Below are positions 26,376 through 34,666 of a stretch of DNA of 55,016 nt, piece by piece. Source of the DNA: JAKSSE01 sp045597645 (GTDB taxonomy: Bacteria; Bacillota; Clostridia; Lachnospirales; Lachnospiraceae); the NCBI GenBank assembly GCA_045597645.1, contig JAZLKM010000042.1, positions 1 through 55,016 of the forward strand, written 5' to 3'. The notes beneath the pieces are model-generated. The model made no database searches. It saw only the letters and a list, made by a program, of their open reading frames with translations, and was not told the origin of the DNA. Numbering within the stretch: the stretch's first letter is position 1; each line of letters starts with the position of its first letter. The position numbers and the translations under genes were made by a program.

Positions 26376-26403
26376 ATTATAGCAGACTTTTTTCAGAATG
26401 CAA
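26376..26403 (-). promoter_or_regulatory. sigma-A promoter of hom
   Basis: TTGCAT (26403-26398), a 16-base spacer and TATAAT (26381-26376). The -35 begins directly next to the last base of prfB. Confidence 0.75.
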
Positions 26404-27540
26404 CTATTCTGTATCCAAAGCCCCTCTATCCGGCTTACCAAGTGAGCACCACTTGAGATATCCATTCATAAATGGGTCAAGCGCTCCATCTAATACATTC
26501 TGGGCATTTCCAGACTCAACTCCGGTACGAAGGTCCTTAACCATAGTGTAAGGTTGAAGTACATATGAGCGAATCTGACTTCCAAATGCATTATCCTGCA
26601 TCTCGCCTCTAATGCCTGCGTCTCTAGCAGCCTGCTCCTCCTGCTGCAGGAAGTATAGCTTCTGACGCAGCATCTCCATAGCCTTATCCTTGTTCTGGAA
26701 CTGCGACCTCTCGTTCTGGCATGTAACTACTATTCCTGTAGGGAAATGTGTGATTCGAATTGCCGAGCTTGTCTTGTTAATATGCTGACCACCTGCACCA
26801 CTTGAGCGATATGTATCTATTCTAATATCCTCATCTCTTATCTCAATATCAGGCACATCTGATATCTGAGGCATTACATCTAATGAAGCAAAGCTCGTCT
26901 GTCTCTTGCCTGCTGCATTAAATGGTGATATTCGCACCAGTCTGTGGACACCTCTCTCAGATTTCAGATATCCATAAGCATTTTCTCCATTCACCTCAAA
27001 GGTAACAGACTTAAGCCCCGCTTCGTCTCCGTCAAGTGAATCAAGCACTACCACTTCGTACCCATGAGCCGATGCCCATCTTGTATACATCCTGTAGAGC
27101 ATAGAGCACCAATCCATAGCTTCAGTACCACCTGCTCCAGCGTGTAGTGTGATGGTCGCGGATTCTCTATCATACTCTTCTGATAGAAGTGTCTTTAATC
27201 TCAGAGCGTCTAAAAGATTTTCAAACTCTTCAAGAGTAGTTTGAATTTCTTCTAACAAATCCAATGAATTTTCCTCATATCCCATCTCGAGAAGTGTCTC
27301 TATATCATCTCTCTTCTCATCCATGAGATTGATTTTCTCCACATCCGACTCCAAGCTCTTAAGTTCCTGCATCTGCTTGGTAGAGCGCTCAGGCTCATCC
27401 CAAAATCCGGGCTCCTCCATCAATCTGTGGAGCTCCTCTATTCTCTTTTCCTTGCCATCAACATCCAAAGACGCTCTTATCTCTTTAAGTGGCTCTGCAT
27501 ATCCTGCAAGCTTAGTCTTAATCTGGTCATATTCAATCAT
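26404..27540 (-). CDS. prfB: peptide chain release factor 2, without programmed frameshift
   Basis: 378 residues in one uninterrupted frame. RF2 recognises UGA and UAA. The SPF tripeptide is in RISPFNAAGKRQTSFAS and the catalytic GGQ in SSGAGGQHINKT. At the position where most prfB genes carry an in-frame UGA (CTT-TGA-C), this one reads TCT-TTG-GAT-GTT (ASLDVDG) with no upstream AGGGGG stimulator, so autoregulatory frameshifting is absent. The stop is TAG, which RF2 does not read. The ATG overlaps the ctpA stop (TAATG). Confidence 0.96.
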   Translation of the reverse strand: MIEYDQIKTKLAGYAEPLKEIRASLDVDGKEKRIEELHRLMEEPGFWDEPERSTKQMQELKSLESDVEKINLMDEKRDDIETLLEMGYEENSLDLLEEIQTTLEEFENLLDALRLKTLLSEEYDRESATITLHAGAGGTEAMDWCSMLYRMYTRWASAHGYEVVVLDSLDGDEAGLKSVTFEVNGENAYGYLKSERGVHRLVRISPFNAAGKRQTSFASLDVMPQISDVPDIEIRDEDIRIDTYRSSGAGGQHINKTSSAIRITHFPTGIVVTCQNERSQFQNKDKAMEMLRQKLYFLQQEEQAARDAGIRGEMQDNAFGSQIRSYVLQPYTMVKDLRTGVESGNAQNVLDGALDPFMNGYLKWCSLGKPDRGALDTE

Positions 27541-28814
27541 TACTGGCCCAGCTCCTCTTTTATTATTTCTATTGCCTTTTGCACTTGATTATCATATGCA
27601 TAATCGTATGCATCTTCCTCTCCACCGAGGAATTCATATTCCAGTTCTACATCAGGCTTGATGCCTTCTCCGTGGATGCATATTCCGTCAGGTCCAAAAT
27701 ATTTCTTGGTTGTAATCTTAAGTGCAGTCCCGTCTCCAAGTGAAATTGTTGACTGAACAATGCCTTTTCCAAACGTAGTAGTTCCTACCTGAGTGGCATA
27801 GTCATAAGATTTAAGCGCAGCCGTAAACAGTTCTGCTCCAGATGCCGTATATCCACTGGTCAGTATTACCATGGGGTATCCTGTCATGCACTCTGCGTCT
27901 GACATCCAGTCATTTCTCTCGCCTGTCAATGTCTCCTCATAGCACACCAGGCCCTCTGGCAGTATTGTATCCAAAATTTCAACCACGCTTGTGAGTACTC
28001 CACCGCCATTGCCACGAAGATCATAGATTATAGCCTTCATTCCCAGCTTTTCCATATCTTCATATGCCTTTTTCAGCTGCCCTGGCGTGGTATCATTAAA
28101 TGAAGCAATCTCAATCACCGCAATGCCATCATCTAGCATCTTTGCCCCCACGGTCGGCAGCTCAATAGTGTCACGAATCGGAGAAAAGCTCAAAAACTCT
28201 CCGTCTCTATATATCTCAAGCTCGACAGGAGTGCCAACCTCGCCTCGAACCTTTGTCACAAATTCATCAAGGTCAAAGTCCACGGCTTCAAAGCCATCCG
28301 CTGATATTATTAAATCATCCACCTGCAGCCCAACTGCCTCCGCCGGAGATCCTTCGTAGACATAGATGATGGTAACTGTACCTGTCTCAACGTTTTTTTG
28401 AAGTGTAGCTCCAATTCCAGCGAAAGCTCCTTCAACGGACTTGGTCATGAAATTATCATACTCTTTGGCCGTATAATATGAAGCGTAAGGATCATCCAAA
28501 GCCGCTACTATACCTTTGTAAATGTAATCAGTAAACGCCTTCTCATCCAGGTCCTCATAGTATCCGTATGCCTTAATGTAGGTTAGCAGCTCAGCGATTT
28601 TTGCCTCGTAATCCTCATCGAGCATTTCTAGCGCAGATTCATCATACACAGGCGAATTCTGCACTGTCTCAGGAGGAGCCAGATATGTCTTCTCCTTCGG
28701 GGTATAGTTCAATATATATACAACCGCAGCTACAAAGGTTATGATTACCCCCACAACAATTCCCACTGCGAAAAGAATCCATTTGATTCCGCTTTTGTTT
28801 GTATTTTCGTTCAT
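27540..28814 (-). CDS. ctpA: C-terminal processing peptidase, S41 family, membrane anchored
   Basis: 424 residues. One N-terminal transmembrane segment (about 11-36) leaves the rest outside. A PDZ domain (about 125-205, GAFAGIGATLQ) is followed by the S41 protease with Ser325 (YTASGAELF) and Lys350 (TFGKGIVQS). Such proteases trim or degrade envelope proteins. Co-transcription with ftsEX and an M23 hydrolase suggests it controls wall hydrolases or their partners, as known for Ctp proteases in other bacteria. Confidence 0.93.
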   Translation of the reverse strand: MNENTNKSGIKWILFAVGIVVGVIITFVAAVVYILNYTPKEKTYLAPPETVQNSPVYDESALEMLDEDYEAKIAELLTYIKAYGYYEDLDEKAFTDYIYKGIVAALDDPYASYYTAKEYDNFMTKSVEGAFAGIGATLQKNVETGTVTIIYVYEGSPAEAVGLQVDDLIISADGFEAVDFDLDEFVTKVRGEVGTPVELEIYRDGEFLSFSPIRDTIELPTVGAKMLDDGIAVIEIASFNDTTPGQLKKAYEDMEKLGMKAIIYDLRGNGGGVLTSVVEILDTILPEGLVCYEETLTGERNDWMSDAECMTGYPMVILTSGYTASGAELFTAALKSYDYATQVGTTTFGKGIVQSTISLGDGTALKITTKKYFGPDGICIHGEGIKPDVELEYEFLGGEEDAYDYAYDNQVQKAIEIIKEELGQ

Positions 28815-28830
28815 AAAGATATAGTCCTAT

Positions 28831-30126
28831 TTATCTTGATACGTATTCCCACGGATTAGCATAGCTTCCATTGACAGATACTCCAAAATGCAGGTGAGAG
28901 CCGGTTGATATGCCTGTCGAGCCAACCTTAGCTATAACCTGTCCACGAGTAACGTAATCACCAGTAGATACATTCAAAGATGAGGCATGTTCATATATGG
29001 TATATAACCCGTTACCATGGTCTATAGTCACATAGTTACCCATTATCCTGCTATATCCCGCAAAAGCCACCTTGCCATTCTGGGATGCCACAATATCCGC
29101 GCCACTCTTTGCTCCTATATCAATCCCCTTGTGATTGGTGGTAGCACCCTTTACCGGACTAGTTCTAGAGCCATAGTCACTGGTAATCCTGGTGCTTGAT
29201 GGGCACGGCCACAAAAAACCGTATCTGTCGTCAAGCATGGAGCCTTCTTCCTTAAAATCGACTCCTGCCTCCTCTGCCGCCTTTTTAGCTGCAGCTATCT
29301 CCTCTCGCTTTCTAGCTTCCGCCGCCTGAATCTGAGCAATCATCTCATTTTGAGCCTGAACCTCAGCCTCATAAGCTGCAGCAACCTGCTGCGCATCAGC
29401 AATATCATCTTTAACGTCAGAAAGCTCTGATTCCTTAGCCGCCTGTAATGCAGTCAGCGCCTGCCTATTTTCAAGAGCTTCCGCCGAGGCCGTCTCAAGC
29501 GCTGCCTCCTGCTCTTCAAGCACAGCCTTTTGTGCCTCAATTTCATGCTGAAGTGCCTCATAATCCTCCAGTTTTTGTCTGTCATATGTGGCAATAGAAG
29601 CAATATATTCCACGGCATTTAACATCTCAGATATAGACTCCGCGCCAAAAAGCATTTCAACATAAGAGCTACTGCCAAATTCATACATAAACTGAATGCG
29701 CAGCTTCATGGACTCATACTGCTCTTCCTGCATCCTGATTGACTCATCGATTTCTAATTGCTTCTGGCTTATCTGTGCTTGCGTTGACGCTATATCGGCG
29801 TCAAGCTCATCTATTTTAGCCTGCACCTGAGTGATTTCTTCATCGAGTGCTGCAATTTTACTTTCAAGGCTGCTGGCAGACCCTTTGAGATTCTTTATTA
29901 ACTTATTGGCAGAGGAAAGAGCACCCTGCAGTTCGTCCTTTTCCCTCTTAGCATTGTTTAGTGAGTCCTGGATATCCTTAAGCTCCGACTCACTCTCCTG
30001 AATGTCCTTCTTGATTGCCGAGGCATTTCTTGCCAATACAACACTACAGTCGTTTGTAGTTGTCAGGAGAAAAATGCACAGAAAAAGGACCGCTAGCCCT
30101 CTGCATTTGTTAAGAACGGTCCTCAT
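28831..30126 (-). CDS. secreted coiled-coil M23 (LytM) peptidoglycan hydrolase, FtsEX-associated
   Basis: 431 residues. A signal peptide (1 to about 33, cleavage near VVLARNA) is followed by a long coiled coil (about 38-120 and 165-290), then an M23 domain (about 310-431). Zinc ligands and active site are His332 and Asp336 (HKGIDIG), His380 (EHASS), and His411/His413 (SHLHFGV). Coiled coil plus hydrolase directly after ftsX is the layout of PcsB/EnvC-type partners, which FtsEX activates across the membrane at division. Here the hydrolase motif is intact, so it is probably an enzyme and not only an activator as in EnvC. Confidence 0.92.
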   Translation of the reverse strand: MRTVLNKCRGLAVLFLCIFLLTTTNDCSVVLARNASAIKKDIQESESELKDIQDSLNNAKREKDELQGALSSANKLIKNLKGSASSLESKIAALDEEITQVQAKIDELDADIASTQAQISQKQLEIDESIRMQEEQYESMKLRIQFMYEFGSSSYVEMLFGAESISEMLNAVEYIASIATYDRQKLEDYEALQHEIEAQKAVLEEQEAALETASAEALENRQALTALQAAKESELSDVKDDIADAQQVAAAYEAEVQAQNEMIAQIQAAEARKREEIAAAKKAAEEAGVDFKEEGSMLDDRYGFLWPCPSSTRITSDYGSRTSPVKGATTNHKGIDIGAKSGADIVASQNGKVAFAGYSRIMGNYVTIDHGNGLYTIYEHASSLNVSTGDYVTRGQVIAKVGSTGISTGSHLHFGVSVNGSYANPWEYVSR

Positions 30127-30133
30127 AAAATAA

Positions 30134-31045
30134 TTATACTTTCAGATGCTTTCTAACTGTAGCCTTGCTGCCCACAAATCCAATACCAATACCCAGAAGG
30201 ATTGCGACAGGTACAAGAATTGTAAACACGTCCTTAACTGGCACAAATGTAATAATGCCCTCAAGGAACACAAACTTGTCAGTGATGTAATCGATCAAGG
30301 CTCCATATAGAAAATATAGAATAACCAACGGAATAACAGCTCCTACAAATCCAGTAACGAGACCCTCCACGATATAAGGTCCTCTGACAAAACTGTCTTT
30401 TGCACCAACATACTTCATAATAGCTATCTCATCCTTGTGTACGCTTATACCTACAGCAATAGTATTGCTGATAAGGAAAGTTGCAACAATGATAAGGATA
30501 GCAATAATCGCAATTGAAATGTAGCTTATGAGTCTATTCAAATCCGACAATGTATTAGCTGCTACCTCTGACTTATGTACCTCGCGCACTCCGTCCAGGT
30601 CCTCAATGTAGCTAACCAACGTCGTTTGCATAGATATATCATTCATATATATCTCGTAGTTTGCGCAGTTAGCCAGCGGATTATCATCAGCGAAGCCCTC
30701 TGCCAGCTCTTCCTTGCCCTTGAAATAATCTGCCTTGAACGTCTCCCACGCTTCATCTGCGCTTACAAAATGAGATCTGGATGACACCTCCGGCCTCTTT
30801 GAAATAAGACCGCAAATTGCATCGATATTATCCTGAGGAAGATCCTTTTCAAAAAATACAGTGACTGCAACGCCCTCCTCTGCAGTGCGAACAGTCGCCT
30901 GAAAATTCATTACAACCGAGTAAAACAGACCAAATAGAAATATGCAGGCAGTCATGGTCGCAATCGATGCAAAGGAAAACATCTTGTGATAGGCGATGTT
31001 ATGAAATCCCTGCCTGATATTATAGTTTATAGTGCGGACCTTCAT
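30134..31045 (-). CDS. ftsX: cell-division ABC transporter permease FtsX
   Basis: 303 residues from ATG 31045 (MKVRTINYNIRQGF), with GGAGG 8 bases upstream. Topology is typical: one transmembrane segment (about 22-47), an extracellular domain (about 50-165) that would contact the M23 partner, then three C-terminal segments. The coupling region IMKYVGAKDSFVRGPYIVEG is well preserved. It overlaps ftsE by 26 bases. Confidence 0.95.
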   Translation of the reverse strand: MKVRTINYNIRQGFHNIAYHKMFSFASIATMTACIFLFGLFYSVVMNFQATVRTAEEGVAVTVFFEKDLPQDNIDAICGLISKRPEVSSRSHFVSADEAWETFKADYFKGKEELAEGFADDNPLANCANYEIYMNDISMQTTLVSYIEDLDGVREVHKSEVAANTLSDLNRLISYISIAIIAILIIVATFLISNTIAVGISVHKDEIAIMKYVGAKDSFVRGPYIVEGLVTGFVGAVIPLVILYFLYGALIDYITDKFVFLEGIITFVPVKDVFTILVPVAILLGIGIGFVGSKATVRKHLKV

Positions 31046-31721
31046 TCGACTCTCCTCCTGGCACATCACTTACTATTGCGCCATTTTTTATGGTAATAGT
31101 ACGCTTTTTGAGCATATTAACCATTGCTGCGTCATGAGTAACTACTATTACAGTGGTCCCCCTCTTGTTGATTTCCTCAAGAAGGCTCATGATTTCTTTA
31201 CTGTTATTTTTATCAAGGTTACCTGTAGGCTCGTCTGCCAATAGAATCTTGGGTTCGTTAATTAGAGCCCTGGCTATAGCAACTCGCTGTTGCTCACCAC
31301 CTGACAGCTGATTCGGGTATGACTTGTAGGCGCCAGCCAGTCCTACCAGTGCCAGCATTACCGGAACCTTCTTTCTGATGCTTGCTCTGGTAGCTTCGAT
31401 TACACGCTGTGCAAATGCTACGTTCTCATATACAGTTCTATCCGGCAACAATCTAAAATCCTGGAAAACAAAGCCGATGTTGCGTCTGTACATCGGTATA
31501 TGACGACGCTTTATTTTTTTTACATTCTGTCCATTTACGATGACATTACCATCCGTAGGATTAAGCTCCTTGAGAAGAAGCTTTATAAGAGTAGACTTAC
31601 CCGCGCCACTCTCGCCCACGATAAAGACAAATTCACCTGGGGTAATATGAAGACTCACATCTGTGAGCGCATCTACTCCAGTATCATCATATGACACCGA
31701 AACATGATCTAACTTGATCAT
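31020..31721 (-). CDS. ftsE: cell-division ABC transporter ATPase FtsE
   Basis: 233 residues from ATG 31721 (MIKLDHVSVSY), preceded by AGGAGG. Walker A is GESGAGKST, the Q-loop FQDFRLLPD, the signature LSGGEQQR, Walker B ILLADEPTGNLD and the switch His is in VTHD. With FtsX it turns ATP hydrolysis into a mechanical signal for septal peptidoglycan hydrolysis. It follows a CdaR-like regulator by 47 bases without a terminator. Confidence 0.96.
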   Translation of the reverse strand: MIKLDHVSVSYDDTGVDALTDVSLHITPGEFVFIVGESGAGKSTLIKLLLKELNPTDGNVIVNGQNVKKIKRRHIPMYRRNIGFVFQDFRLLPDRTVYENVAFAQRVIEATRASIRKKVPVMLALVGLAGAYKSYPNQLSGGEQQRVAIARALINEPKILLADEPTGNLDKNNSKEIMSLLEEINKRGTTVIVVTHDAAMVNMLKKRTITIKNGAIVSDVPGGESNEGPHYKL

Positions 31722-31768
31722 ATATCCTCCTGACTTATATCCCAACTGGCCAACAGCCAGCCGTAGGA

Positions 31769-32884
31769 TTAGAAGTCCATAGACTCCATATATTTCATAT
31801 ATCTTACTACCATAAGCGCAATCTTAAATGTAATTGCATCTTCAAATTTTCTAAGGTCAAGCCCAGTGCTCTTCTCAAGCTTGTCAAGGCGATATACCAA
31901 TGTATTTCTATGGATATAAAGCTGTCTTGAGGTCTCAGACACATTAAGATTATTCTCGAAGAACTTGCTTATAGTCACCAATGTCTCCTCATCGAATTCA
32001 TCAGGAGATCTACCCTCAAATATTTCCTTGATAAATAGCTTGCACAAAGGAATAGGAAGCTGATAGATAAGGCGTCCAATCCCCAGCGTTGAGTAAGCTA
32101 TAACATCGTCATCCTCAAAGAAAATCTTGCCTACATCAAGTGCAAGTCTAGCTTCCTTGTACGATCTGGATACCTCTTTGAGTTCTCCGACAATTGTACC
32201 GTAAGCTACATGGATATGCTTCTCCTTAGCTTCTTTCACAGTATCCAAAATGACCTTAGCAGACTTCGCCAGATCCTCGTATGACTCTTTCTCCGGCACT
32301 TCCTTTACCACAATTATATTCTTTTCATCTACTGCGGTAACGAAATCACCAGATCTCTCATCAAAAAGACTTCGCACAATCTCCAGCTCATTGCCTTTTC
32401 TATACTTAGGCATCTCAATAAGGAAAACGACTCTTCTTTTCGCTGTATCAATATGAAGCTTTTTGGCTCTGTTATAGATGTCCACCAAAAGGAGATTATC
32501 AAGAAGAAGATTCTTGATGAAATTATCCTTGTCAAAACGTTCCTTGTAGGCAACTGCGAGTTCCTGTATCTGGAACGCAGCCATCCGTCCATAAATTCTG
32601 TGCTCTTCGTTCTCCCCAGCTACGAACAGCGCGAACTCCGGACGACCATCATCGCAAATTTTAAATATCTGACATCCCATCACCGACTGACTATCAGCAT
32701 CTGAATTCAAGAATGACTTCACCGTCTCAGCCGTAACTGCAGGTGCCATCGCAGAAGCCATAAGACCTCTATCCTCATAAGTATCTGCCAGCCTCGAGCC
32801 CTCTGAATCCGTTATGCAAAAATCAGCATGAGTTATTGCTTTTACACCATCTAAGGTTGCCTGTAAAATTTGATTTGATATCAT
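31769..32884 (-). CDS. CdaR/PucR-type transcriptional regulator
   Basis: 371 residues. The N-terminal putative sugar-diacid-recognition domain (about 1-130) is followed by a GGDEF-like PucR middle domain (about 145-270). A C-terminal helix-turn-helix of the PucR type carries NVSETSRQLYIHRNTLVYRLDK. Homologues in other bacteria activate glycerate or allantoin genes, but the ligand cannot be inferred here and no such genes are near. Co-orientation with ftsEX and the short gap suggest it either shares their transcript or regulates them. The ATG has AGAGGGGGG upstream. Confidence 0.88.
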   Translation of the reverse strand: MISNQILQATLDGVKAITHADFCITDSEGSRLADTYEDRGLMASAMAPAVTAETVKSFLNSDADSQSVMGCQIFKICDDGRPEFALFVAGENEEHRIYGRMAAFQIQELAVAYKERFDKDNFIKNLLLDNLLLVDIYNRAKKLHIDTAKRRVVFLIEMPKYRKGNELEIVRSLFDERSGDFVTAVDEKNIIVVKEVPEKESYEDLAKSAKVILDTVKEAKEKHIHVAYGTIVGELKEVSRSYKEARLALDVGKIFFEDDDVIAYSTLGIGRLIYQLPIPLCKLFIKEIFEGRSPDEFDEETLVTISKFFENNLNVSETSRQLYIHRNTLVYRLDKLEKSTGLDLRKFEDAITFKIALMVVRYMKYMESMDF

Positions 32885-32962
32885 AGATACCCCCCTCTAA
32901 AATACAGACCCATTCTATAATAATTCGAAAGAAAAAGAAACCCCTTTTTGTATAATAATAAC

Positions 32963-32976
32963 AAAACGTACGTTCG
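32963..32976 (-). promoter_or_regulatory. LexA-type (DinR) box in the cdaR-nlpC intergenic region
   Basis: On the minus strand CGAACGTACGTTTT matches the Firmicutes LexA consensus CGAACRNRYGTTYG at 13 of 14 positions. AT-rich TATTAT-like sequence follows within 10 bases. Which gene it would control is unclear: the cdaR-like gene on the minus strand or an unannotated plus-strand transcript. Confidence 0.5.
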
Positions 32977-32981
32977 AGAGG

Positions 32982-33012
32982 TTGACGTAATTATCATCAA
33001 AAATTATGTCAA
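32982..33012. repeat. 31-base inverted repeat
   Basis: TTGACGTAATT and AATTATGTCAA are complementary except for one G-T pair, with a 9-base spacer. It may be an operator or an RNA hairpin. It contains TTGACA/TTGACG hexamers facing both ways, but neither has a convincing -10 at proper distance. Confidence 0.55.
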
Positions 33013-33093
33013 TTTCTGTTCATAATGTGCATAACTATGTGTAAAAGTACGTTTCACTACAGTTTCACGGCTTAATACTTGTTGATAACTGGA

Positions 33094-33149
33094 AGTGTTG
33101 AATCACGATTCCCCGTTTTTATGCATAAACGGTAATCAACACTTTTTTT
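33094..33149 (+). terminator. orphan plus-strand Rho-independent terminator
   Basis: AGTGTTGA (33094-33101) pairs with TCAACACT (33136-33143), enclosing a second stem CCGTTT/AAACGG, and a run of seven T follows on the plus strand. No plus-strand gene lies upstream; the nearest genes run the other way. This implies a short plus-strand transcript starting after 32885. Confidence 0.75.
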
Positions 33150-33252
33150 CGGCCTAAAAAGTCATGCTTGACACTCTATTTCAGATGTGCATTCACCGTT
33201 TATTCACAATTAGCAATATCGAATAGATAAGATTTTCTCTCCCATTTCGCAT

Positions 33253-33279
33253 AAAAATACCCGCCCTTGTGGGACGGGT
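33253..33279 (-). terminator. Rho-independent terminator after the NlpC/P60 gene
   Basis: ACCCG-t-CCC pairs with GGG-CGGGT around ACAA with one bulged base; ATTTTT follows on the minus strand, 47 bases after the stop codon. Confidence 0.8.
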
Positions 33280-33325
33280 AAATAAACACACTTATCTAAT
33301 CCGGCATTTACCGGAAGTTAACCAA

Positions 33326-34591
33326 TTAGAAAATTCTGCGGATAGCCAGAATGCTCTTATAATTCATAGGCGATACTATAATACCTGTACGGGCATTACT
33401 TGCATGAACTATCTGACCATTACCGATGTATATTGCAACATGACCTGAATAACAAATGATATCACCAGGCGATACTGCATCCGCACTTACTGCGTATCCA
33501 CAGCTTCTAAGAGCTGATGAAGAGTGCGGCAAGCCAACACCAAATGCAGCGTACACGCTCATTACAAATCCTGAACAGTCGGTACCTCCTGTAAGTGAAG
33601 ATCCACCATATACATAAGGATTACCAACAAACTGTAATCCGTAGTTAGCAACATTAACTCCTGCACCACTTCCCGGAACAGTCACACCAGAAAGCTTCGG
33701 CGAAGATCCACCGGCAGCCTTAGCAGCAGCCTTACGAGCTCTCTCCTCTTTTTCCAGACGAGCTCTCTCTTCCTCCCTGGACTCTGCAGTAACAAACTCT
33801 GTAGCGATAGTAACATAATCTGCACTTACAAATCCGTCACCACTGTCAGCGGTTACTCCATACCAGCCTTCAAGTGTCTCATCAGTAACAGTAAGGTCGT
33901 CGCCTTCCGGTACAAGCTCGATGATGCTTGAATCAGTATTCGGCTCTTTTCTTACTCTAAGTGTCTCGCATGTAACTCTAGCAACGCGACGGCTCACTGA
34001 CTTAACCAGTTCCTCGTCACCTACAACCACATACTCTGCACACACATATCCGTCTACATTACCAGAGGTAATATGATACCAGCCGTCCTCAGCCTCCTCT
34101 ATTACAGTTCCGACTGATTTATTATACAGCTTGCCAAGTATCTCACCGTCAGTGCTCGGCATAGATCTGACATTTACATAGCTATCAACCTGAGCTACGC
34201 AAAGATTAGAATAATCCTCTGCCTCCTCTGCCTCGCTGACAACGTCCTCGTACTCACGAACTGAAGTGATGTAGATATCCCAGCCATCCTCCGGCCCTGC
34301 AACTCGAATTGCATCCAACGCCTCAAGGACTGCCTCATTGCTCTCAAGACCATCCATAAGAGTCATAACCTCTATTACAGATGCATCATTCATCGAATCT
34401 GTAATCGCTCCGCATATTCCTGCAACGGGAACGTTATACGCACTCACTGATTCAATCACCGCTGTATCTGCCAGGGTCACATCTATCTGCGGCTCCTCAT
34501 TCAGCGGAACATACTTACATACGATAGCTGATGTGATGAGCATAGCTGAAGCTGTCAAATATGAAATTAATCTAGTTCTCTTAATATTCAT
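33326..34591 (-). CDS. secreted NlpC/P60 cell-wall endopeptidase with two SH3b domains
   Basis: 421 residues. A signal peptide or signal anchor lies at 1-30 (MNIKRTR then hydrophobic). A helical segment spans about 45-125. Two SH3b repeats follow (about 132-190 and 203-262), then an Arg/Glu/Ala-rich linker (270-293). The NlpC/P60 domain (about 312-421) carries Cys339 (TDCSGF), His384 (SGHVAIYIG) and His396 (VHASNA). It cleaves peptide stems in the wall. The gene is preceded by a consensus promoter whose expected start lies only 2-3 bases before the ATG, with no ribosome-binding site, and by a WalR-type box. Confidence 0.94.
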   Translation of the reverse strand: MNIKRTRLISYLTASAMLITSAIVCKYVPLNEEPQIDVTLADTAVIESVSAYNVPVAGICGAITDSMNDASVIEVMTLMDGLESNEAVLEALDAIRVAGPEDGWDIYITSVREYEDVVSEAEEAEDYSNLCVAQVDSYVNVRSMPSTDGEILGKLYNKSVGTVIEEAEDGWYHITSGNVDGYVCAEYVVVGDEELVKSVSRRVARVTCETLRVRKEPNTDSSIIELVPEGDDLTVTDETLEGWYGVTADSGDGFVSADYVTIATEFVTAESREEERARLEKEERARKAAAKAAGGSSPKLSGVTVPGSGAGVNVANYGLQFVGNPYVYGGSSLTGGTDCSGFVMSVYAAFGVGLPHSSSALRSCGYAVSADAVSPGDIICYSGHVAIYIGNGQIVHASNARTGIIVSPMNYKSILAIRRIF

Positions 34592-34600
34592 AACGTAGCA

Positions 34601-34629
34601 AATATATCAAACAATTGTTTCAAAGTCAA
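34601..34629 (-). promoter_or_regulatory. sigma-A promoter of the NlpC/P60 gene
   Basis: TTGACT (34629-34624), a 17-base spacer and TATATT (34606-34601). Only 9 bases separate the -10 from the ATG, so the transcript would be leaderless or nearly so. Confidence 0.85.
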
Positions 34630-34636
34630 TGAATTT

Positions 34637-34653
34637 GTTACAAAATTGTTACA
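34637..34653 (-). promoter_or_regulatory. WalR (YycF)-type binding box
   Basis: On the minus strand TGTAAC-AATTT-TGTAAC fits the WalR consensus TGTWAH-N5-TGTWAH exactly. It ends 7 bases upstream of the -35 of the NlpC/P60 promoter, a typical activator position. Confidence 0.65.
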
Positions 34654-34666
34654 TTTGTTAAAATAT

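Noticed and set aside
32982..33012. Promoter built on the TTGACG/TTGACA hexamers of the inverted repeat
   Set aside because: At 16-18 bases from either hexamer the candidate -10 sequences (TATGTC, TACGTC) are poor, so no promoter is claimed.
32885..33325. Possible origin or DnaA-binding region (TTATGCACA and TTATTCACA matches)
   Set aside because: Two matches to TTATNCACA in AT-rich DNA are close to chance, one more occurs in the pyrE hairpin, and there is no dnaA or replication gene nearby.
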